Positions 25,147-34,062 of a stretch of 54,893 nucleotides of DNA are shown one piece after another. Where the stretch lies: assembly GCA_013288945.1 (NCBI GenBank), contig JABDAZ010000019.1, positions 1 to 54,893 of the forward strand. The letters are read 5' to 3'. Both the position numbers and the translations under genes were made by a program. The stretch is from Bacteroidota bacterium. GTDB lineage: Bacteria; Bacteroidota; Bacteroidia; Chitinophagales; Chitinophagaceae. The notes below the pieces were generated by a model. It was not told the DNA's origin. It did not search any database and saw only the letters and a list, made by a program, of their open reading frames with translations. Position 1 is the first letter of the stretch. Every line of letters starts with the position of its first letter.

Positions 25147-26166
25147 ATGAAAAACTGTGTAATAAGATTAAGCTTGTTAATAACTGTGTTTGCTTTTACG
25201 GCAGCAACTGTTAATGCGCAAACAACACCGCGCAAAAAAACAAAAAGAAGCACAACTAAAAAAAGCAACACAAATAAAAACAAACCTAACACTGCTGCAG
25301 TTGCTCCCAAAGACACGACCGCTGTAGCTGTGGTAGAAGCTGATATCAAGCTGGATACGCCGCGTAAATCATTAAGGAATGATGCGGTTGTTGAACGCAA
25401 TCTTATTAAAGATCGCACTCCGCTTGCTTATGAACACATCCGTGAAGATGATGCCGTTTACCGCCAGCGCGTTTGGAGGGAAATTGATGTTCATGAAAAA
25501 ATGAACCTTCCTTTTGTATACGCTGCAACTGAAGACAACGGAAGCCAGATGTTTATTAATATCTTATTGAACGCAATCAAAGGCGGTGACGTTACAGCTT
25601 TCGATCCGAATGACGACAGGTTTACAACGCCTTATACGTTCAAACAGATAGCTGAGAAAATGGTGGGCAAACCTAAGACAATGCAGGTTCCAGATTTTAA
25701 AGCTGATCCCGATGGATCAAAAGGTTTAATGCATGATACAACGATTTCTGAAGAGTTTAATCCTGCAATGGTTGAAAGATATCAGATTAAAGAAGAATGG
25801 GTTTTTGATAAAGAATCGTCAAGAATGTATGCAAGAATTCTTGGAATTGCGCCTTTACAAACTATAACAAACTCTGATGGTTCTTTCCGCGCAGTAACGC
25901 CTATTTTCTGGGTTTACTATCCTGATTTGAGGCCGATGCTTACCAAATATGAAGCTTATAACGGTAAAAATTACGGCGCAAGAATGAGCTGGGAAGAATT
26001 GTTTGAAAGCCGCATGTTTGCCAGCAGAATTATAAAATCTTCTATTGACAATCCGGGCGACAAACAGATTAATGAATATATTAAAGATCCGATTTTAGCT
26101 TTGCTTGAAGGTGATAATATCAAAGAAAAAATATTTAACTACGAACAGGATTTGTGGTCTTATTAA
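25147..26166 (+). CDS. gldN: Gliding motility protein GldN (type IX secretion core)
   Basis: The 339-residue protein has a signal peptide ending near VNAQ (residue 25). A very basic, threonine- and lysine-rich linker with about 20 Lys/Arg over residues 28-50 follows, then the GldN/PorN domain. That domain includes YRQRVWREIDVHEKMNLPF, EEWVFDKESSRMYARILGIAP and FWVYYPDLRP. It forms the periplasmic ring with GldK. It is last in the cluster and is followed by an intrinsic terminator. Confidence 0.94.
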   Translation: MKNCVIRLSLLITVFAFTAATVNAQTTPRKKTKRSTTKKSNTNKNKPNTAAVAPKDTTAVAVVEADIKLDTPRKSLRNDAVVERNLIKDRTPLAYEHIREDDAVYRQRVWREIDVHEKMNLPFVYAATEDNGSQMFINILLNAIKGGDVTAFDPNDDRFTTPYTFKQIAEKMVGKPKTMQVPDFKADPDGSKGLMHDTTISEEFNPAMVERYQIKEEWVFDKESSRMYARILGIAPLQTITNSDGSFRAVTPIFWVYYPDLRPMLTKYEAYNGKNYGARMSWEELFESRMFASRIIKSSIDNPGDKQINEYIKDPILALLEGDNIKEKIFNYEQDLWSY

Positions 26167-26185
26167 TTTAAGATCAAAAATTAGT

Positions 26186-26221
26186 AAAAAGGGCATCGTA
26201 TATCTACGATGCCCTTTTTTG
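26186..26221 (+). terminator. Intrinsic terminator of the gldKLMN cluster
   Basis: A perfect hairpin (GGGCATCGTA, loop TATC, TACGATGCCC) is flanked by A5 and followed by T6. It starts about 20 bases past the gldN stop. Confidence 0.9.
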
Positions 26222-26303
26222 TTTAACGATTTTGTAATACTAAATCATTAATAGTTAGTAAGTTATTACAAAATAAAAAAAATAAAAATACTTATTGCAA
26301 ATA

Positions 26304-26333
26304 TTGCTAAATAGAATTCTTTCATTACTTTTA
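26304..26333 (+). promoter_or_regulatory. Possible promoter of a short transcript
   Basis: TTG at 26304-26306, 19 bases, then TACTTTTA at 26326-26333 (one mismatch to TAnnTTTG). It lies between two terminators, with a start expected near 26339. Confidence 0.35.
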
Positions 26334-26338
26334 CAACG

Positions 26339-26400
26339 GTTTTTCATAGGATATTGGATTTTAAAAACGGGGCTGGATTTTTATCCTGGCCCCTTTTTTT
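26339..26400 (+). ncRNA. Candidate small RNA of about 60 bases
   Basis: The stretch between the possible promoter at 26304-26333 and the terminator at 26369-26400 has no reading frame of note. A stand-alone promoter-terminator pair suggests a short non-coding transcript. I know no family for it. The rest of the 26222-26580 gap is AT-rich and otherwise empty. Confidence 0.3.
26369..26400 (+). terminator. Second terminator downstream of gldN
   Basis: A GGGGC...GGA/TCC...GCCCC hairpin with an internal bulge is followed by T8. It is 150 bases after the gldN terminator and so belongs to another transcript or acts as a backup. Confidence 0.7.
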
Positions 26401-26526
26401 ATTTAAACAATTGCCTCAAATTTTTCTAATAAATTATTTAATAAAAGGCTATCATTTTTCTAATTATTAATAAGAATATTTACCTAAGTCGACTATACTT
26501 TCCTTTCATTAATATTGTGATGGCAA

Positions 26527-26554
26527 TAAAAAACCCCGGTTAAAAACCAGGGCT
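26527..26554 (-). terminator. Terminator of the peroxiredoxin gene
   Basis: On the reverse strand a CCCTGG...CCGGGG stem (one G-T pair) with an A/T loop is followed by a run of T. It lies about 27 bases past the peroxiredoxin stop. Confidence 0.75.
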
Positions 26555-26580
26555 AAAACTTATTCTTATTTTTTACTTAT

Positions 26581-27216
26581 TTATTTATTTGGCTGCGGCG
26601 TATATCTCAAATAAGGCTTTACAATTTTTACACCTTTAGGAAATTTTTTCAATGCATCTTCAGTAGAAACTGCGGGAACTACAATTACGTCTTCCCCTTC
26701 TTTCCAGTCTGCAGGCGTTGCAACGCTGTAATTAGCCGTTAACTGTAAGGAATCAACCACACGAAGCACTTCAACAAAATTTCGCCCTGTAGACGCAGGA
26801 TAGGTGATAATAAGCTTTACGGTTTTATCCGGCGCAATTATTACCAATGAACGAACCGTTGCGGTTGCAGAAGCATTTGGATGAATAAAATCATACAATA
26901 ACGACACCTTTCTGTCGTCATCTGCAATAATCGGGAAACCAACAGTAACGTTTTGCGTTTCATTAATATCATTAATCCAGCTTAAATGTTTGTCTACTGG
27001 ATCAACACTTAATGCAAGAACTTTTACATTGCGTTTTGCAAACTCTTCCTGTAAAGACGCCGTTTTTCCAAGTTCGGTTGTACAAACGGGTGTATAATCA
27101 CCGGGATGCGAAAATAAAATTCCCCAGCTATTGCCAAGATATTCGTAAAAATCTATATCACCGGCACTTGTTTTTGCCTGAAAATTGGGAGCGGTATCTC
27201 CTAAACGAAGGCTCAT
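26581..27216 (-). CDS. 1-Cys peroxiredoxin (Prx6 type)
   Basis: The 211-residue protein has the AhpC/TSA fold with the peroxidatic motif PGDYTPVCTTE; the catalytic cysteine is residue 45. It is the only cysteine in the protein, so this is a 1-Cys enzyme that needs an external thiol for reduction. The C-terminal domain (DWKEGEDVIVVPAVS) is the Prx6-type extension. It reduces hydrogen peroxide and organic peroxides in the cytosol. It is monocistronic with its own terminator; no OxyR gene is near. Confidence 0.92.
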   Translation of the reverse strand: MSLRLGDTAPNFQAKTSAGDIDFYEYLGNSWGILFSHPGDYTPVCTTELGKTASLQEEFAKRNVKVLALSVDPVDKHLSWINDINETQNVTVGFPIIADDDRKVSLLYDFIHPNASATATVRSLVIIAPDKTVKLIITYPASTGRNFVEVLRVVDSLQLTANYSVATPADWKEGEDVIVVPAVSTEDALKKFPKGVKIVKPYLRYTPQPNK

Positions 27217-27307
27217 AAAAATACTTTTTAAGATTAAAATAATTTAATTAAGAATTGCGAAGATATTAATTCCCTATTAAAGTAGTAGACTAATTAATTT
27301 AAAAATT

Positions 27308-28456
27308 TTATAAACCGCCAGCTTTTGAAATAGAATATTTTCCGAAACGGTTTTTTACATTGTCGATGGCTTTGTACAATTCTGTTTTCCGCTCCAAACT
27401 TTCAAACAAATTTGTTTGGATGGCTTCGTCGGTTAATTCGCTCAAACGCACGCCGAGTAAGCGTATTGGTTCGCCCTTTCTATATAGCTTATGGAATAAT
27501 TCTTTCGCTTTTAAAATAAGTTCATCATCGTAAAACGTATAAGGAATTGAAGTTTGGCGAGATGTAGTTTCAAAATTTGGATAACGGATTTTTATTGCTA
27601 TACAGCCCGTCGTCATATTTTCCTGACGCAATTCAAAAGCAATTTTTTCTGTCATTCGCACAACTTCACTCATCAAAAATTTCATGTCCGTTTTATTTTC
27701 TTCAAAAGTATTTTCTGTAGAAATAGATTTCGATTCATGATAAGCGCTTACTTCACTATTATTAATGCCCTGAGATTTATTCCATAATTCAAAACCATAT
27801 TTACCTAACTTTTTTTCAAGATATTCAATCGGTGTTTCACTGATATCTCGGATTGTTTCAATGCCCATTTCGAGCAAAGTTTGGCAGGTTTGCTCACCAA
27901 CGCCGGGAATTTTTCCAACTTTTAAAGGCGCCAAAAATTCTTTTTCTGACCCAAAAGGAACGTGCAAATAACCGTTTGGTTTTGCTTCATCAGTTGCAAT
28001 TTTTGCAACCATTTTATTAGATGCTAAACCAAATGAAATCGGCAATTTTGTTTCTTTTATAATTTCATCGCGCAAATCAATCGTCCATTGGTTTGCATCG
28101 AAATATTTATCCATGCCCGTTAAATCAATATAAAATTCATCAACAGAAGCCTTTTGAAAAAGTGGTGCTTTTGCAGCAATAATATCCGTAACCCATCTTG
28201 AATATTTGCTATATTCCCCGCGCGTTCCACCAACCACGGTGGCGTGCGGGCAAAGGCGCATAGCCGTTTTCATCGGCATGGCAGAATGAATGCCGTATTT
28301 CCTGGCTTCGTAGCTGCATGCAGCCACTACTCCCCTTTCGCTGTGGCCGCCAACGAGCAAAGGCTTTCCTTTCAGTGAAGGGTTATTTAAACATTCCACG
28401 GAAACAAAAAAAGCATCCAAATCAAAGTGCGCGATGATGCGTTGAGCAGAATTCAA
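27308..28456 (-). CDS. dinB: DNA polymerase IV (Y-family)
   Basis: The 382-residue protein has the DinB catalytic motifs AHFDLDAFFVSVE near the start and SVDEFYIDLTG (about 105). Helix-hairpin-helix VGKIPGVGEQTCQTLLEMGI and the little-finger domain follow, and there is no obvious C-terminal clamp motif. It carries out translesion synthesis. The start is a TTG at 28456. The perfect -7 box at 28474-28481 leaves a leader of only about 12 bases and no ATG in between, which supports the TTG. No LexA-like operator was recognised. Confidence 0.92.
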   Translation of the reverse strand: MNSAQRIIAHFDLDAFFVSVECLNNPSLKGKPLLVGGHSERGVVAACSYEARKYGIHSAMPMKTAMRLCPHATVVGGTRGEYSKYSRWVTDIIAAKAPLFQKASVDEFYIDLTGMDKYFDANQWTIDLRDEIIKETKLPISFGLASNKMVAKIATDEAKPNGYLHVPFGSEKEFLAPLKVGKIPGVGEQTCQTLLEMGIETIRDISETPIEYLEKKLGKYGFELWNKSQGINNSEVSAYHESKSISTENTFEENKTDMKFLMSEVVRMTEKIAFELRQENMTTGCIAIKIRYPNFETTSRQTSIPYTFYDDELILKAKELFHKLYRKGEPIRLLGVRLSELTDEAIQTNLFESLERKTELYKAIDNVKNRFGKYSISKAGGL

Positions 28457-28473
28457 TAGAAAAAATTTACTCT

Positions 28474-28481
28474 CAAATATA
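28474..28481 (-). promoter_or_regulatory. -7 box of dinB
   Basis: TATATTTG on the reverse strand is a perfect TAnnTTTG. The -33 region is not recognisable, as might be expected for an activated or weak promoter. Confidence 0.45.
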
Positions 28482-28538
28482 CTAAAAAAATTAGTACCTT
28501 AATAAGGATATTAATGCCTAAAAAGTTATTTTTATTTT

Positions 28539-29006
28539 ATGGATTTATTGAACGCGGGCATATCGCCACTAAAAGATTTGATTGGATTTTTACAACAGAA
28601 ATCGAAGACGAACGATATTCAAAAAAAGCAATTGATAATGGAATTGCGGAACAACCTGAACGTGTTTAGCAATGGTTTTTTGAATAATACGCCGTATGAC
28701 AATATTGTTGATTTATTAAGTAATGAAGCGATTCAGCAAGCTGTGAAAGAAAATTTTTCTTTTAAAAAATTGAAAGCAGGAACGATTGAACCGTACCATG
28801 TTTCTGATGATCGCAACAAAAAATATATTGGCTGGACCGCAGAACGGATTACGGATAAAATTGACGAGAAAATTGTTGAATTAAAAAATATTAAAAAGAT
28901 GAACAATGGTTCATTAAAAGAAGTAAAAAATAATATCGGGTTAATGATGAGCAATCTTTATTTCCGGATGAAATTGCTCGCTGATTTTATAATGAGCGAG
29001 GCGTAA
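28539..29006 (+). CDS. Uncharacterised helical protein
   Basis: The 155-residue protein is of no family I recognise. It begins MDLLNAGISPLKDLIGFLQQ and is predicted almost entirely helical. There is no signal peptide, no membrane helix, no cysteine and no repeats. It is rich in Lys, Asn and Ile. The middle (KAGTIEPYHVSDDRNKKYIG) carries the only conserved-looking loop, and the C-terminal 60 residues look like a coiled coil (ERITDKIDEKIVELKNIKK). It is divergent from dinB with about 80 bases between. Codon use is like that of its neighbours. A cytosolic scaffold or toxin/antitoxin-like function is possible but unsupported. Confidence 0.7.
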   Translation: MDLLNAGISPLKDLIGFLQQKSKTNDIQKKQLIMELRNNLNVFSNGFLNNTPYDNIVDLLSNEAIQQAVKENFSFKKLKAGTIEPYHVSDDRNKKYIGWTAERITDKIDEKIVELKNIKKMNNGSLKEVKNNIGLMMSNLYFRMKLLADFIMSEA

Positions 29007-29010
29007 ATAT

Positions 29011-29038
29011 GTTGGCCGTTGGCCGATGATGGCTCGCC
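29011..29038. repeat. Short heptad array, GTTGGCC type
   Basis: About four units (two identical GTTGGCC, then two diverged) begin four bases after the stop of the unknown gene. They carry the same words as the arm at 5967-5987. Confidence 0.45.
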
Positions 29039-29078
29039 GGAATTAGATTTATTAAATAAACTTATTAATATTAATCAA

Positions 29079-29594
29079 TCAACGATAAACATCAAGCAAG
29101 CCATCCGGCAAATCTATATAAACAAGTTTCTTTTTTTTATCAATTTTGTTCAGCGTTTCTTCGTGCACAGGTATTAATGCTTCTTTGCCATCTAAATCAA
29201 TGCGGCATAAAACCTGATGCGGTTGTTCAATTACTTCGAGTATTTCGCCAATATCATTTCCTGCATCTATTATGTGAAAGCCAACGAGAGATATTGGCGC
29301 AGATTTACGAACATATTTTTCGAATTCTTCTTCCGGCAGCCAAACTTCTTTGGGAACAATTTTTTTTGCGGCTTCTTTGCTATTAATGCCTTCAATTTTT
29401 AAATAAATTTCTTCCTCATTTTTTATTTTGGAAGATTCAATAAAATACGGAATCAGTTCATCTTTTTTCTCTTCCAAAAAAATTATTTCTAATCCTTTTA
29501 ATGAAGTTTTTTTACCAAGATGGTGCACCAAAATAATTTCACCGGTTAATCCGAATGAAGCTACAAGTTTTCCAATGTTGCGGTAATTTTTCAT
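29079..29594 (-). CDS. rimM: Ribosome maturation factor RimM
   Basis: The 171-residue protein starts MKNYRNIGKLVASFGLTGEIILVHH, the RimM N-terminal beta-barrel. The linker and PRC-barrel half (LVGFHIIDAGNDIGEILEVIEQPHQVLCRIDLDGKEALIPVHEE) follow. It binds ribosomal protein S19 and helps the 30S head mature. It lies downstream of rpsP, but a terminator hairpin (29629-29657) stands between them. trmD, often next in the order, is absent here. Confidence 0.93.
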   Translation of the reverse strand: MKNYRNIGKLVASFGLTGEIILVHHLGKKTSLKGLEIIFLEEKKDELIPYFIESSKIKNEEEIYLKIEGINSKEAAKKIVPKEVWLPEEEFEKYVRKSAPISLVGFHIIDAGNDIGEILEVIEQPHQVLCRIDLDGKEALIPVHEETLNKIDKKKKLVYIDLPDGLLDVYR

Positions 29595-29628
29595 GCAAAA
29601 ATTTATTTATTAATCGCGCAAAAATAAA

Positions 29629-29657
29629 AATCCCGGTGAAAATATTTCACCGGGATT
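29629..29657 (-). terminator. Terminator between rpsP and rimM
   Basis: A perfect 13-base stem (AATCCCGGTGAAA and its complement) with a three-base loop is followed on the reverse strand by a T-rich run. It should stop most rpsP transcripts before rimM. Confidence 0.8.
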
Positions 29658-29681
29658 AATGCTATTAATGGTATACATTTT

Positions 29682-30152
29682 TTATGCTTCCGGAGCAACA
29701 GTACCACCACCTTCAGGTTTGCGTTCTACAACGCGCCTTACAGGTGCAGATCCAGAACCACCGCCTCTTTTAACAAATTTCGATTTGCGGTGATCGTCAC
29801 TTTTCTTTTTCACGTTCAATTCGTGAGAAGAATGCCATGTCTGGAATTTTTCCATTGCAACAGCTTCGTCAAACAAACCAAGTTTTACACCACGCAACAA
29901 ATGTTTCAGGAATAAAACTCCTTTGAAAGATAAAATTCTGCGGACAGTATCAGTTGGCTGAGCACCTTTGTGCAGCCAATCCAATGCTTTTTGGCGATCC
30001 AACTGAACACTTGCAGGAACTGTTAAAGGATTGTACGTTCCGATTTTCTGAATAAACTTACCATCTCTTGGTGCACGGGCATCTGCGATTACAATAAAGT
30101 AAAAAGGCCTTTTTTTAGACCCGTGGCGTTGCAGTCTGATTTTTACTGGCAT
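29682..30152 (-). CDS. rpsP: 30S ribosomal protein S16, extended form
   Basis: The first 85 residues or so are canonical S16 ([42 protein letters not shown]). The protein then continues to 156 residues with a basic, glycine-rich tail ([33 protein letters not shown]). S16 of most bacteria has about 80-90 residues; long C-terminal tails are usual in Bacteroidota. It has a perfect promoter at 30205-30235 and a terminator after the gene. Confidence 0.95.
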   Translation of the reverse strand: MPVKIRLQRHGSKKRPFYFIVIADARAPRDGKFIQKIGTYNPLTVPASVQLDRQKALDWLHKGAQPTDTVRRILSFKGVLFLKHLLRGVKLGLFDEAVAMEKFQTWHSSHELNVKKKSDDHRKSKFVKRGGGSGSAPVRRVVERKPEGGGTVAPEA

Positions 30153-30204
30153 CTTAAATAGACATTTAAATGCGTGAACAAATAGGGTTTTCTTTTTTGG
30201 ATTG

Positions 30205-30235
30205 CAAAGGTAGCGATCCGATTGAACTTTCCAAA
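30205..30235 (-). promoter_or_regulatory. Perfect consensus promoter of rpsP
   Basis: On the reverse strand TTTG (30232-30235), 19 bases, TACCTTTG (30205-30212), a full match to the Bacteroidota TTTG-N19-TAnnTTTG promoter. The leader is about 47 bases. The strength fits a ribosomal protein gene. Confidence 0.8.
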
Positions 30236-30294
30236 TTTAATACTTCAGGTAATATCAACATTAAATTTTTTAATATTTTTTATAAACGGATGAA

Positions 30295-31623
30295 TTATTT
30301 TTTGCCCATATTCATTCCCATCCTTCCGCCCATTGGCATTTTGTTCATCGTTTTCATCATCTGTTTCATTTGCTCAAACTGTTTTAAAAAAGCATTAATC
30401 TCATTAATATCTTTTCCGCTGCCACCTGCAAGCCTTTTGCGGCGGCTCTGATCTATCACATCAGGATTTGCTCTTTCATAAGGCGTCATCGAATTAATAA
30501 TAGCTTCTATGCCTTTGAATGAATCGTCGCTGATGTCAATGTCTTTCATCGCTTTTCCAACGCCTGGTATCATGCCGAGTAAATCTTTAATGTTGCCCAT
30601 TTTTTTAATCTGCTGCAACTGTTGTTTAAAATCTTCAAAATCGAATTGATTTTTGCGGATCTTTTTTTCCAGCTTCAGTGCTTCGGCTTCATTAAATTGT
30701 GCCTGGGCTTTTTCTACCAAAGTAGTAATATCGCCCATGCCCAAAATACGTTGCGCCATACGTTCGGGGTAAAACACATCGAGCGTATCTAATTTTTCGC
30801 CACTGCTTACAAATTTGATTGGTTTATTAACGGTGTATTTGATAGAAAGCGCAGCACCACCGCGTGTATCACCATCTAACTTAGTTAATACAACACCGGA
30901 AAAATCCAGCCGCTCATTAAAAGCTTTTGCGGTATTAACGGCATCTTGTCCCGTCATTGAGTCTACCACAAACAATATTTCCTGCGGATTAACGGCTGCT
31001 TTAATATTGGCAACTTCCGTCATCATCGCTTCATCAACAGCTAAGCGGCCGGCAGTATCTATTATTACAACATTTTTATTTTTACTTTTTGCCTCTTTAA
31101 TAGCATCCAGCGCAATCTGAACTACATTTTTATTTTCAGGATCGCTGTACACATCAACGTTAATCTGCCCGCCCAAAACTTTTAATTGTTCAATGGCTGC
31201 CGGGCGATAAACATCGGCTGCAACAAGCAATGGAGAAAACCCTTTTTTTGTTTTTAAATAACTCGCGAGTTTACCACTGAAAGTAGTTTTACCACTACCC
31301 TGCAAACCGGCGATTAATATCACCGCAGGGTTTCCTTTTGCATTCAGTTCACTTTCCGTTCCGCCCATTAAACCGGCAAGTTCATCTTTTACAATTTTTA
31401 CCATCAATTGGCCAGGACTTACTGCTGTAAGCACTTTCAAGCCCATTGCTTTTTCTTTTATGGTATCTGTAAATTCTTTTGCAATTTTATAATTTACATC
31501 GGCATCTATTAATGCGCGGCGGATATCTTTAACCGTTGCTGCAATATTCAATTCTGTAATCCTGCCTTCACCTTTAATCTGCTTAAAGGCAGATTCGAGC
31601 CGCTCCGTTAAATTTTCAAACAT
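30295..31623 (-). CDS. ffh: Signal recognition particle protein Ffh
   Basis: The 442-residue protein has the NG GTPase domain with GLQGSGKTTFSGKLA (P-loop), DTAGRLAVDEAMM, TKLDGDTRGGAALS and FVSSGEKLDTLDVF. The methionine-rich M domain (MIPGVGKAMKDIDISDDS) and a tail ending MKQMMKTMNKMPMGGRMGMN follow. It binds 4.5S RNA and signal sequences and targets ribosomes to the membrane. The 4.5S RNA gene is not in the window. The neighbours rpoD and rpsP are in the same direction but a terminator lies before ffh. Confidence 0.96.
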   Translation of the reverse strand: MFENLTERLESAFKQIKGEGRITELNIAATVKDIRRALIDADVNYKIAKEFTDTIKEKAMGLKVLTAVSPGQLMVKIVKDELAGLMGGTESELNAKGNPAVILIAGLQGSGKTTFSGKLASYLKTKKGFSPLLVAADVYRPAAIEQLKVLGGQINVDVYSDPENKNVVQIALDAIKEAKSKNKNVVIIDTAGRLAVDEAMMTEVANIKAAVNPQEILFVVDSMTGQDAVNTAKAFNERLDFSGVVLTKLDGDTRGGAALSIKYTVNKPIKFVSSGEKLDTLDVFYPERMAQRILGMGDITTLVEKAQAQFNEAEALKLEKKIRKNQFDFEDFKQQLQQIKKMGNIKDLLGMIPGVGKAMKDIDISDDSFKGIEAIINSMTPYERANPDVIDQSRRKRLAGGSGKDINEINAFLKQFEQMKQMMKTMNKMPMGGRMGMNMGKK

Positions 31624-31655
31624 AATTTTTGTTTATTCTTTCTATTATAAAAAAG

Positions 31656-31690
31656 AAAAGTGAATATAACATATTGTTACATTCACTTTT
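31656..31690 (-). terminator. Terminator of rpoD
   Basis: The hairpin has arms AAAAGTGAAT/ATTCACTTTT, extended inward with one mismatch. On the reverse strand it is followed by a T-rich run. It lies about 73 bases past the rpoD stop. Confidence 0.75.
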
Positions 31691-31763
31691 AAAAGAATTG
31701 CAAATTTAGTAAAACAAAAAGTAAATTTTTATATCAATATTTAATACAATTTTTTATTAATAA

Positions 31764-32630
31764 TTATCCAAGATAAGAACGCAAACTTTGTGAACGCTGG
31801 TTGGTTCTTAATTTGGTGATTGCTTTATCTTTTATCTGGCGCACACGCTCGCGGGTAAGATTAAACCTTCCGCCAATATCTTCCAAACTCATTGGATGAT
31901 CAACACCAATGCCGAAGAAAAAACAAATCACTTCTTTCTGGCGTTCCGTTAAACTTTGCATGGAACGATCGATTTCTTCTTTCAAAGATTGTTTGTGTTC
32001 GAGATTGGTTTCTGCGCGGTCTGCATTGTGGTTTTCAAGTACATCTATTAATGTGCTGTCTTCGCCTTCAGATAGTGGCGTATCAACACTTACATGCCTT
32101 GCCGCCATTCCTAAAGTTGATGAGATTTCTTCTACATCCAGCTCCAGCATTTCTGCCAATTCTTCTGTTGAAGGTTCGCGTTCAAATTCCTGTTCTAATT
32201 TTGAATACGCTTTTTGGATGCGGTTTGTTAATCCCACTTTATTAAGCGGAAGGCGAACAATTCTGGATTGCTCTGCGAGAGATTGTAAAATACTTTGCCG
32301 TATCCACCACACGGCATAAGAAATAAATTTAAAACCACGCGTTTCATCAAAACGTTGTGCGGCTTTAATAAGGCCTAAGTTTCCTTCATTAATTAAATCG
32401 GGTAAAGATAGTCCCTGGTTTTGGTATTGCTTTGCAACAGAAACCACAAAACGAAGGTTGGCTTTTGTAAGCCTGTCAAGCGCTTTTTGATCGCCCTGTT
32501 TGATCAATACAGCCAGCTTAACTTCTTCTTCAGGAGTTATTAACTCCACTTTGCCGATTTCCTGCAGATACTTTTCAAGGCTCTGTGACTCACGATTAGT
32601 TATACTCTTCGTGATCTTGAGTTGACGCAT
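31764..32630 (-). CDS. rpoD: Primary RNA polymerase sigma factor, Bacteroidota type
   Basis: The protein has 288 residues from the ATG at 32630 ([27 protein letters not shown]). It has region 1.2, region 2 ([34 protein letters not shown]), region 3 ([15 protein letters not shown]) and region 4 with the helix-turn-helix [19 protein letters not shown]. It lacks region 1.1, as primary sigma factors of this phylum do (about 287 residues against 600 in proteobacteria). It would read the TTTG/TAnnTTTG promoters seen across this window. Confidence 0.95.
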   Translation of the reverse strand: MRQLKITKSITNRESQSLEKYLQEIGKVELITPEEEVKLAVLIKQGDQKALDRLTKANLRFVVSVAKQYQNQGLSLPDLINEGNLGLIKAAQRFDETRGFKFISYAVWWIRQSILQSLAEQSRIVRLPLNKVGLTNRIQKAYSKLEQEFEREPSTEELAEMLELDVEEISSTLGMAARHVSVDTPLSEGEDSTLIDVLENHNADRAETNLEHKQSLKEEIDRSMQSLTERQKEVICFFFGIGVDHPMSLEDIGGRFNLTRERVRQIKDKAITKLRTNQRSQSLRSYLG

Positions 32631-32893
32631 GCTCATGGGGGTACGTTTTAAGGATTTTTTTTAAGGATCGGATTTATCTATTCTGGGTTATCAATATAAA
32701 AAACGAACAAACATCTATTTTGTTATATATCCTTTAACATTCTTAAAATTTAATTATTAATGAAAATTTGATGTTTTACAACCACTGCAAAAAAATAATT
32801 AATATAAATAATTGGTTTTCAATTCATTTATTATTAATTCTTTAAGTAACAAAACGGCCTTGTTTTCACGCAACCCATAATAAAAAAATTTTG

Positions 32894-33022
32894 ATGATTG
32901 AAATTATTTTCTATAATTGCACAATCCTTCCGGAACTTTTATATTATTTAAAAGAGAAAACGGAAATAAACCTCGTAAATTTCCTATTGCCTGTAAGCGA
33001 AAAAGATTTCCGGGATGATTGA
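32894..33022 (+). CDS. Possible small protein upstream of the START-like gene
   Basis: The 42-codon frame from an ATG begins MIEIIFYNCTILPELLYYLK and ends VSEKDFRDD. It ends 22 bases before the next gene in the same direction. Family and promoter are not recognised. The remaining 257 bases back to rpoD are AT-rich and hold nothing else I can name. It may be chance. Confidence 0.3.
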   Translation: MIEIIFYNCTILPELLYYLKEKTEINLVNFLLPVSEKDFRDD

Positions 33023-33044
33023 TTAAAAAGTTCAATTAAAGTTG

Positions 33045-33425
33045 ATGAGCAAGAAACAATTATTTACATTAGAATACCCGGTAAGGTGTTCGCCTTCTAT
33101 CTTATATGATTTTTTAAGTACTCCTGCCGGATTGCAGGAATGGTTTGCTGATAAAGTAGACGAGCGCGATAACGTTTTTAGTTTTTCATGGAATGGCTCA
33201 ACCGATAAAGCCGAAAAACTGGAGAGTGAAGAAGCAAAATTTGTTCGCTTCCATTGGTCGCACGCGCCGAAAGATGAATTTTTTGAATTCCGCATAGAGA
33301 AATCTGAAGTTACCAATCAAACTATTTTGATAATAAAAGATTTTGCTGATAAAAAAGAAATTAAAGACCAAAGCCAGTTGTGGGCATCGCAGGTAAAAGA
33401 TCTTTTTTACAGGTTGGGCAATTAA
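33045..33425 (+). CDS. START-like (SRPBCC) domain protein
   Basis: The 126-residue protein starts MSKKQLFTLEYPVRCSPSIL. The AHSA1-like signature LYDFLSTPAGLQEWFADKV, then strands (VFSFSWNGSTDKAEKL, FVRFHWSHAP) and a C-terminal helix (WASQVKDLFYRLG), match the START-like family common in Bacteroidota. It binds a hydrophobic ligand by family inference; the ligand is unknown. I chose the ATG at 33045 over the TTG at 33042. Its stop overlaps by four bases with the stop of the convergent unknown gene. Confidence 0.82.
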   Translation: MSKKQLFTLEYPVRCSPSILYDFLSTPAGLQEWFADKVDERDNVFSFSWNGSTDKAEKLESEEAKFVRFHWSHAPKDEFFEFRIEKSEVTNQTILIIKDFADKKEIKDQSQLWASQVKDLFYRLGN

Positions 33426-34030
33426 TCGTTTATTAATAAAAGTAAAACCGCGAATAACTTTCCCAAAATTATTTCCGTTTCATCCCATTTATCAAAATTA
33501 ATTTTTGCAGAAAATTTTAAAAAATTTTGCTGCGCAAAAATTTTATTAATGTCATTTTCATTTATTAATGAAAGCGGCAAATAATTATTATTGTCATCAA
33601 CTTCATGCTGCCATTCATCTTTATTAATGCAGATGTAAAAATTATTTTTTATTAATAAAGAAATATTTGTTTTGATTTTATTAATAAACATGTCTTTATA
33701 AATTCCTTTCAAATGAATGGTTATGCTAAAATAATTTCCCCACCAAAAAAATGTGCGGATGGCAAAAATATTTTCGGTATTAAATAACCGCGGATAATCC
33801 AGCATTACATAAGGAAGGTTTTTATAAAATTCGCCGCGCGCAATTTTGGGTGTTGTTTGTAAAATTTCTATAGGAAGATTAATAGTTTGCAATTGATTTT
33901 TCATTTCTTCAGAAAGGTTTCCAAACAGCACATACACTTTTTGTATGATTTTATTCTTTGTTAAAACCCATTCTGCATTTTGCACCAATTGCAATTCCTC
34001 TTTGGAAAGCTGTATTTTTGCGCCATTCAT
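33422..34030 (-). CDS. Uncharacterised protein, no recognised family
   Basis: The 202-residue protein begins MNGAKIQLSKEELQLVQNAE. It is mixed alpha/beta, with no signal peptide and no clear membrane helix apart from a hydrophobic C-terminus (ILGKLFAVLLLLIND). The central ARGEFYKNLPYVMLDYPRLF and IRTFFWWGNYFSITIHLKGIY stretches look conserved. Base composition is slightly more AT-rich, with many Asn and Ile codons, but not clearly foreign. It sits between a START-like gene and an lptF/G-type gene, and diverges from the latter with a gap of about 30 bases. The function is unknown. Confidence 0.65.
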   Translation of the reverse strand: MNGAKIQLSKEELQLVQNAEWVLTKNKIIQKVYVLFGNLSEEMKNQLQTINLPIEILQTTPKIARGEFYKNLPYVMLDYPRLFNTENIFAIRTFFWWGNYFSITIHLKGIYKDMFINKIKTNISLLIKNNFYICINKDEWQHEVDDNNNYLPLSLINENDINKIFAQQNFLKFSAKINFDKWDETEIILGKLFAVLLLLIND

Positions 34031-34062
34031 TTATTAAAGTTACCTATTCATTTAACAAAGAA

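Noticed and set aside
29079..30152. Complete rpsP-rimM-trmD-rplS operon
   Set aside because: Only rpsP and rimM are present and a terminator lies between them; the next gene is on the other strand.
33958..34062. Longer N-terminus for the LptF/G-type permease
   Set aside because: It would overlap the divergent gene and adds residues that are not membrane or family sequence; ATG 34063 begins at the expected point.
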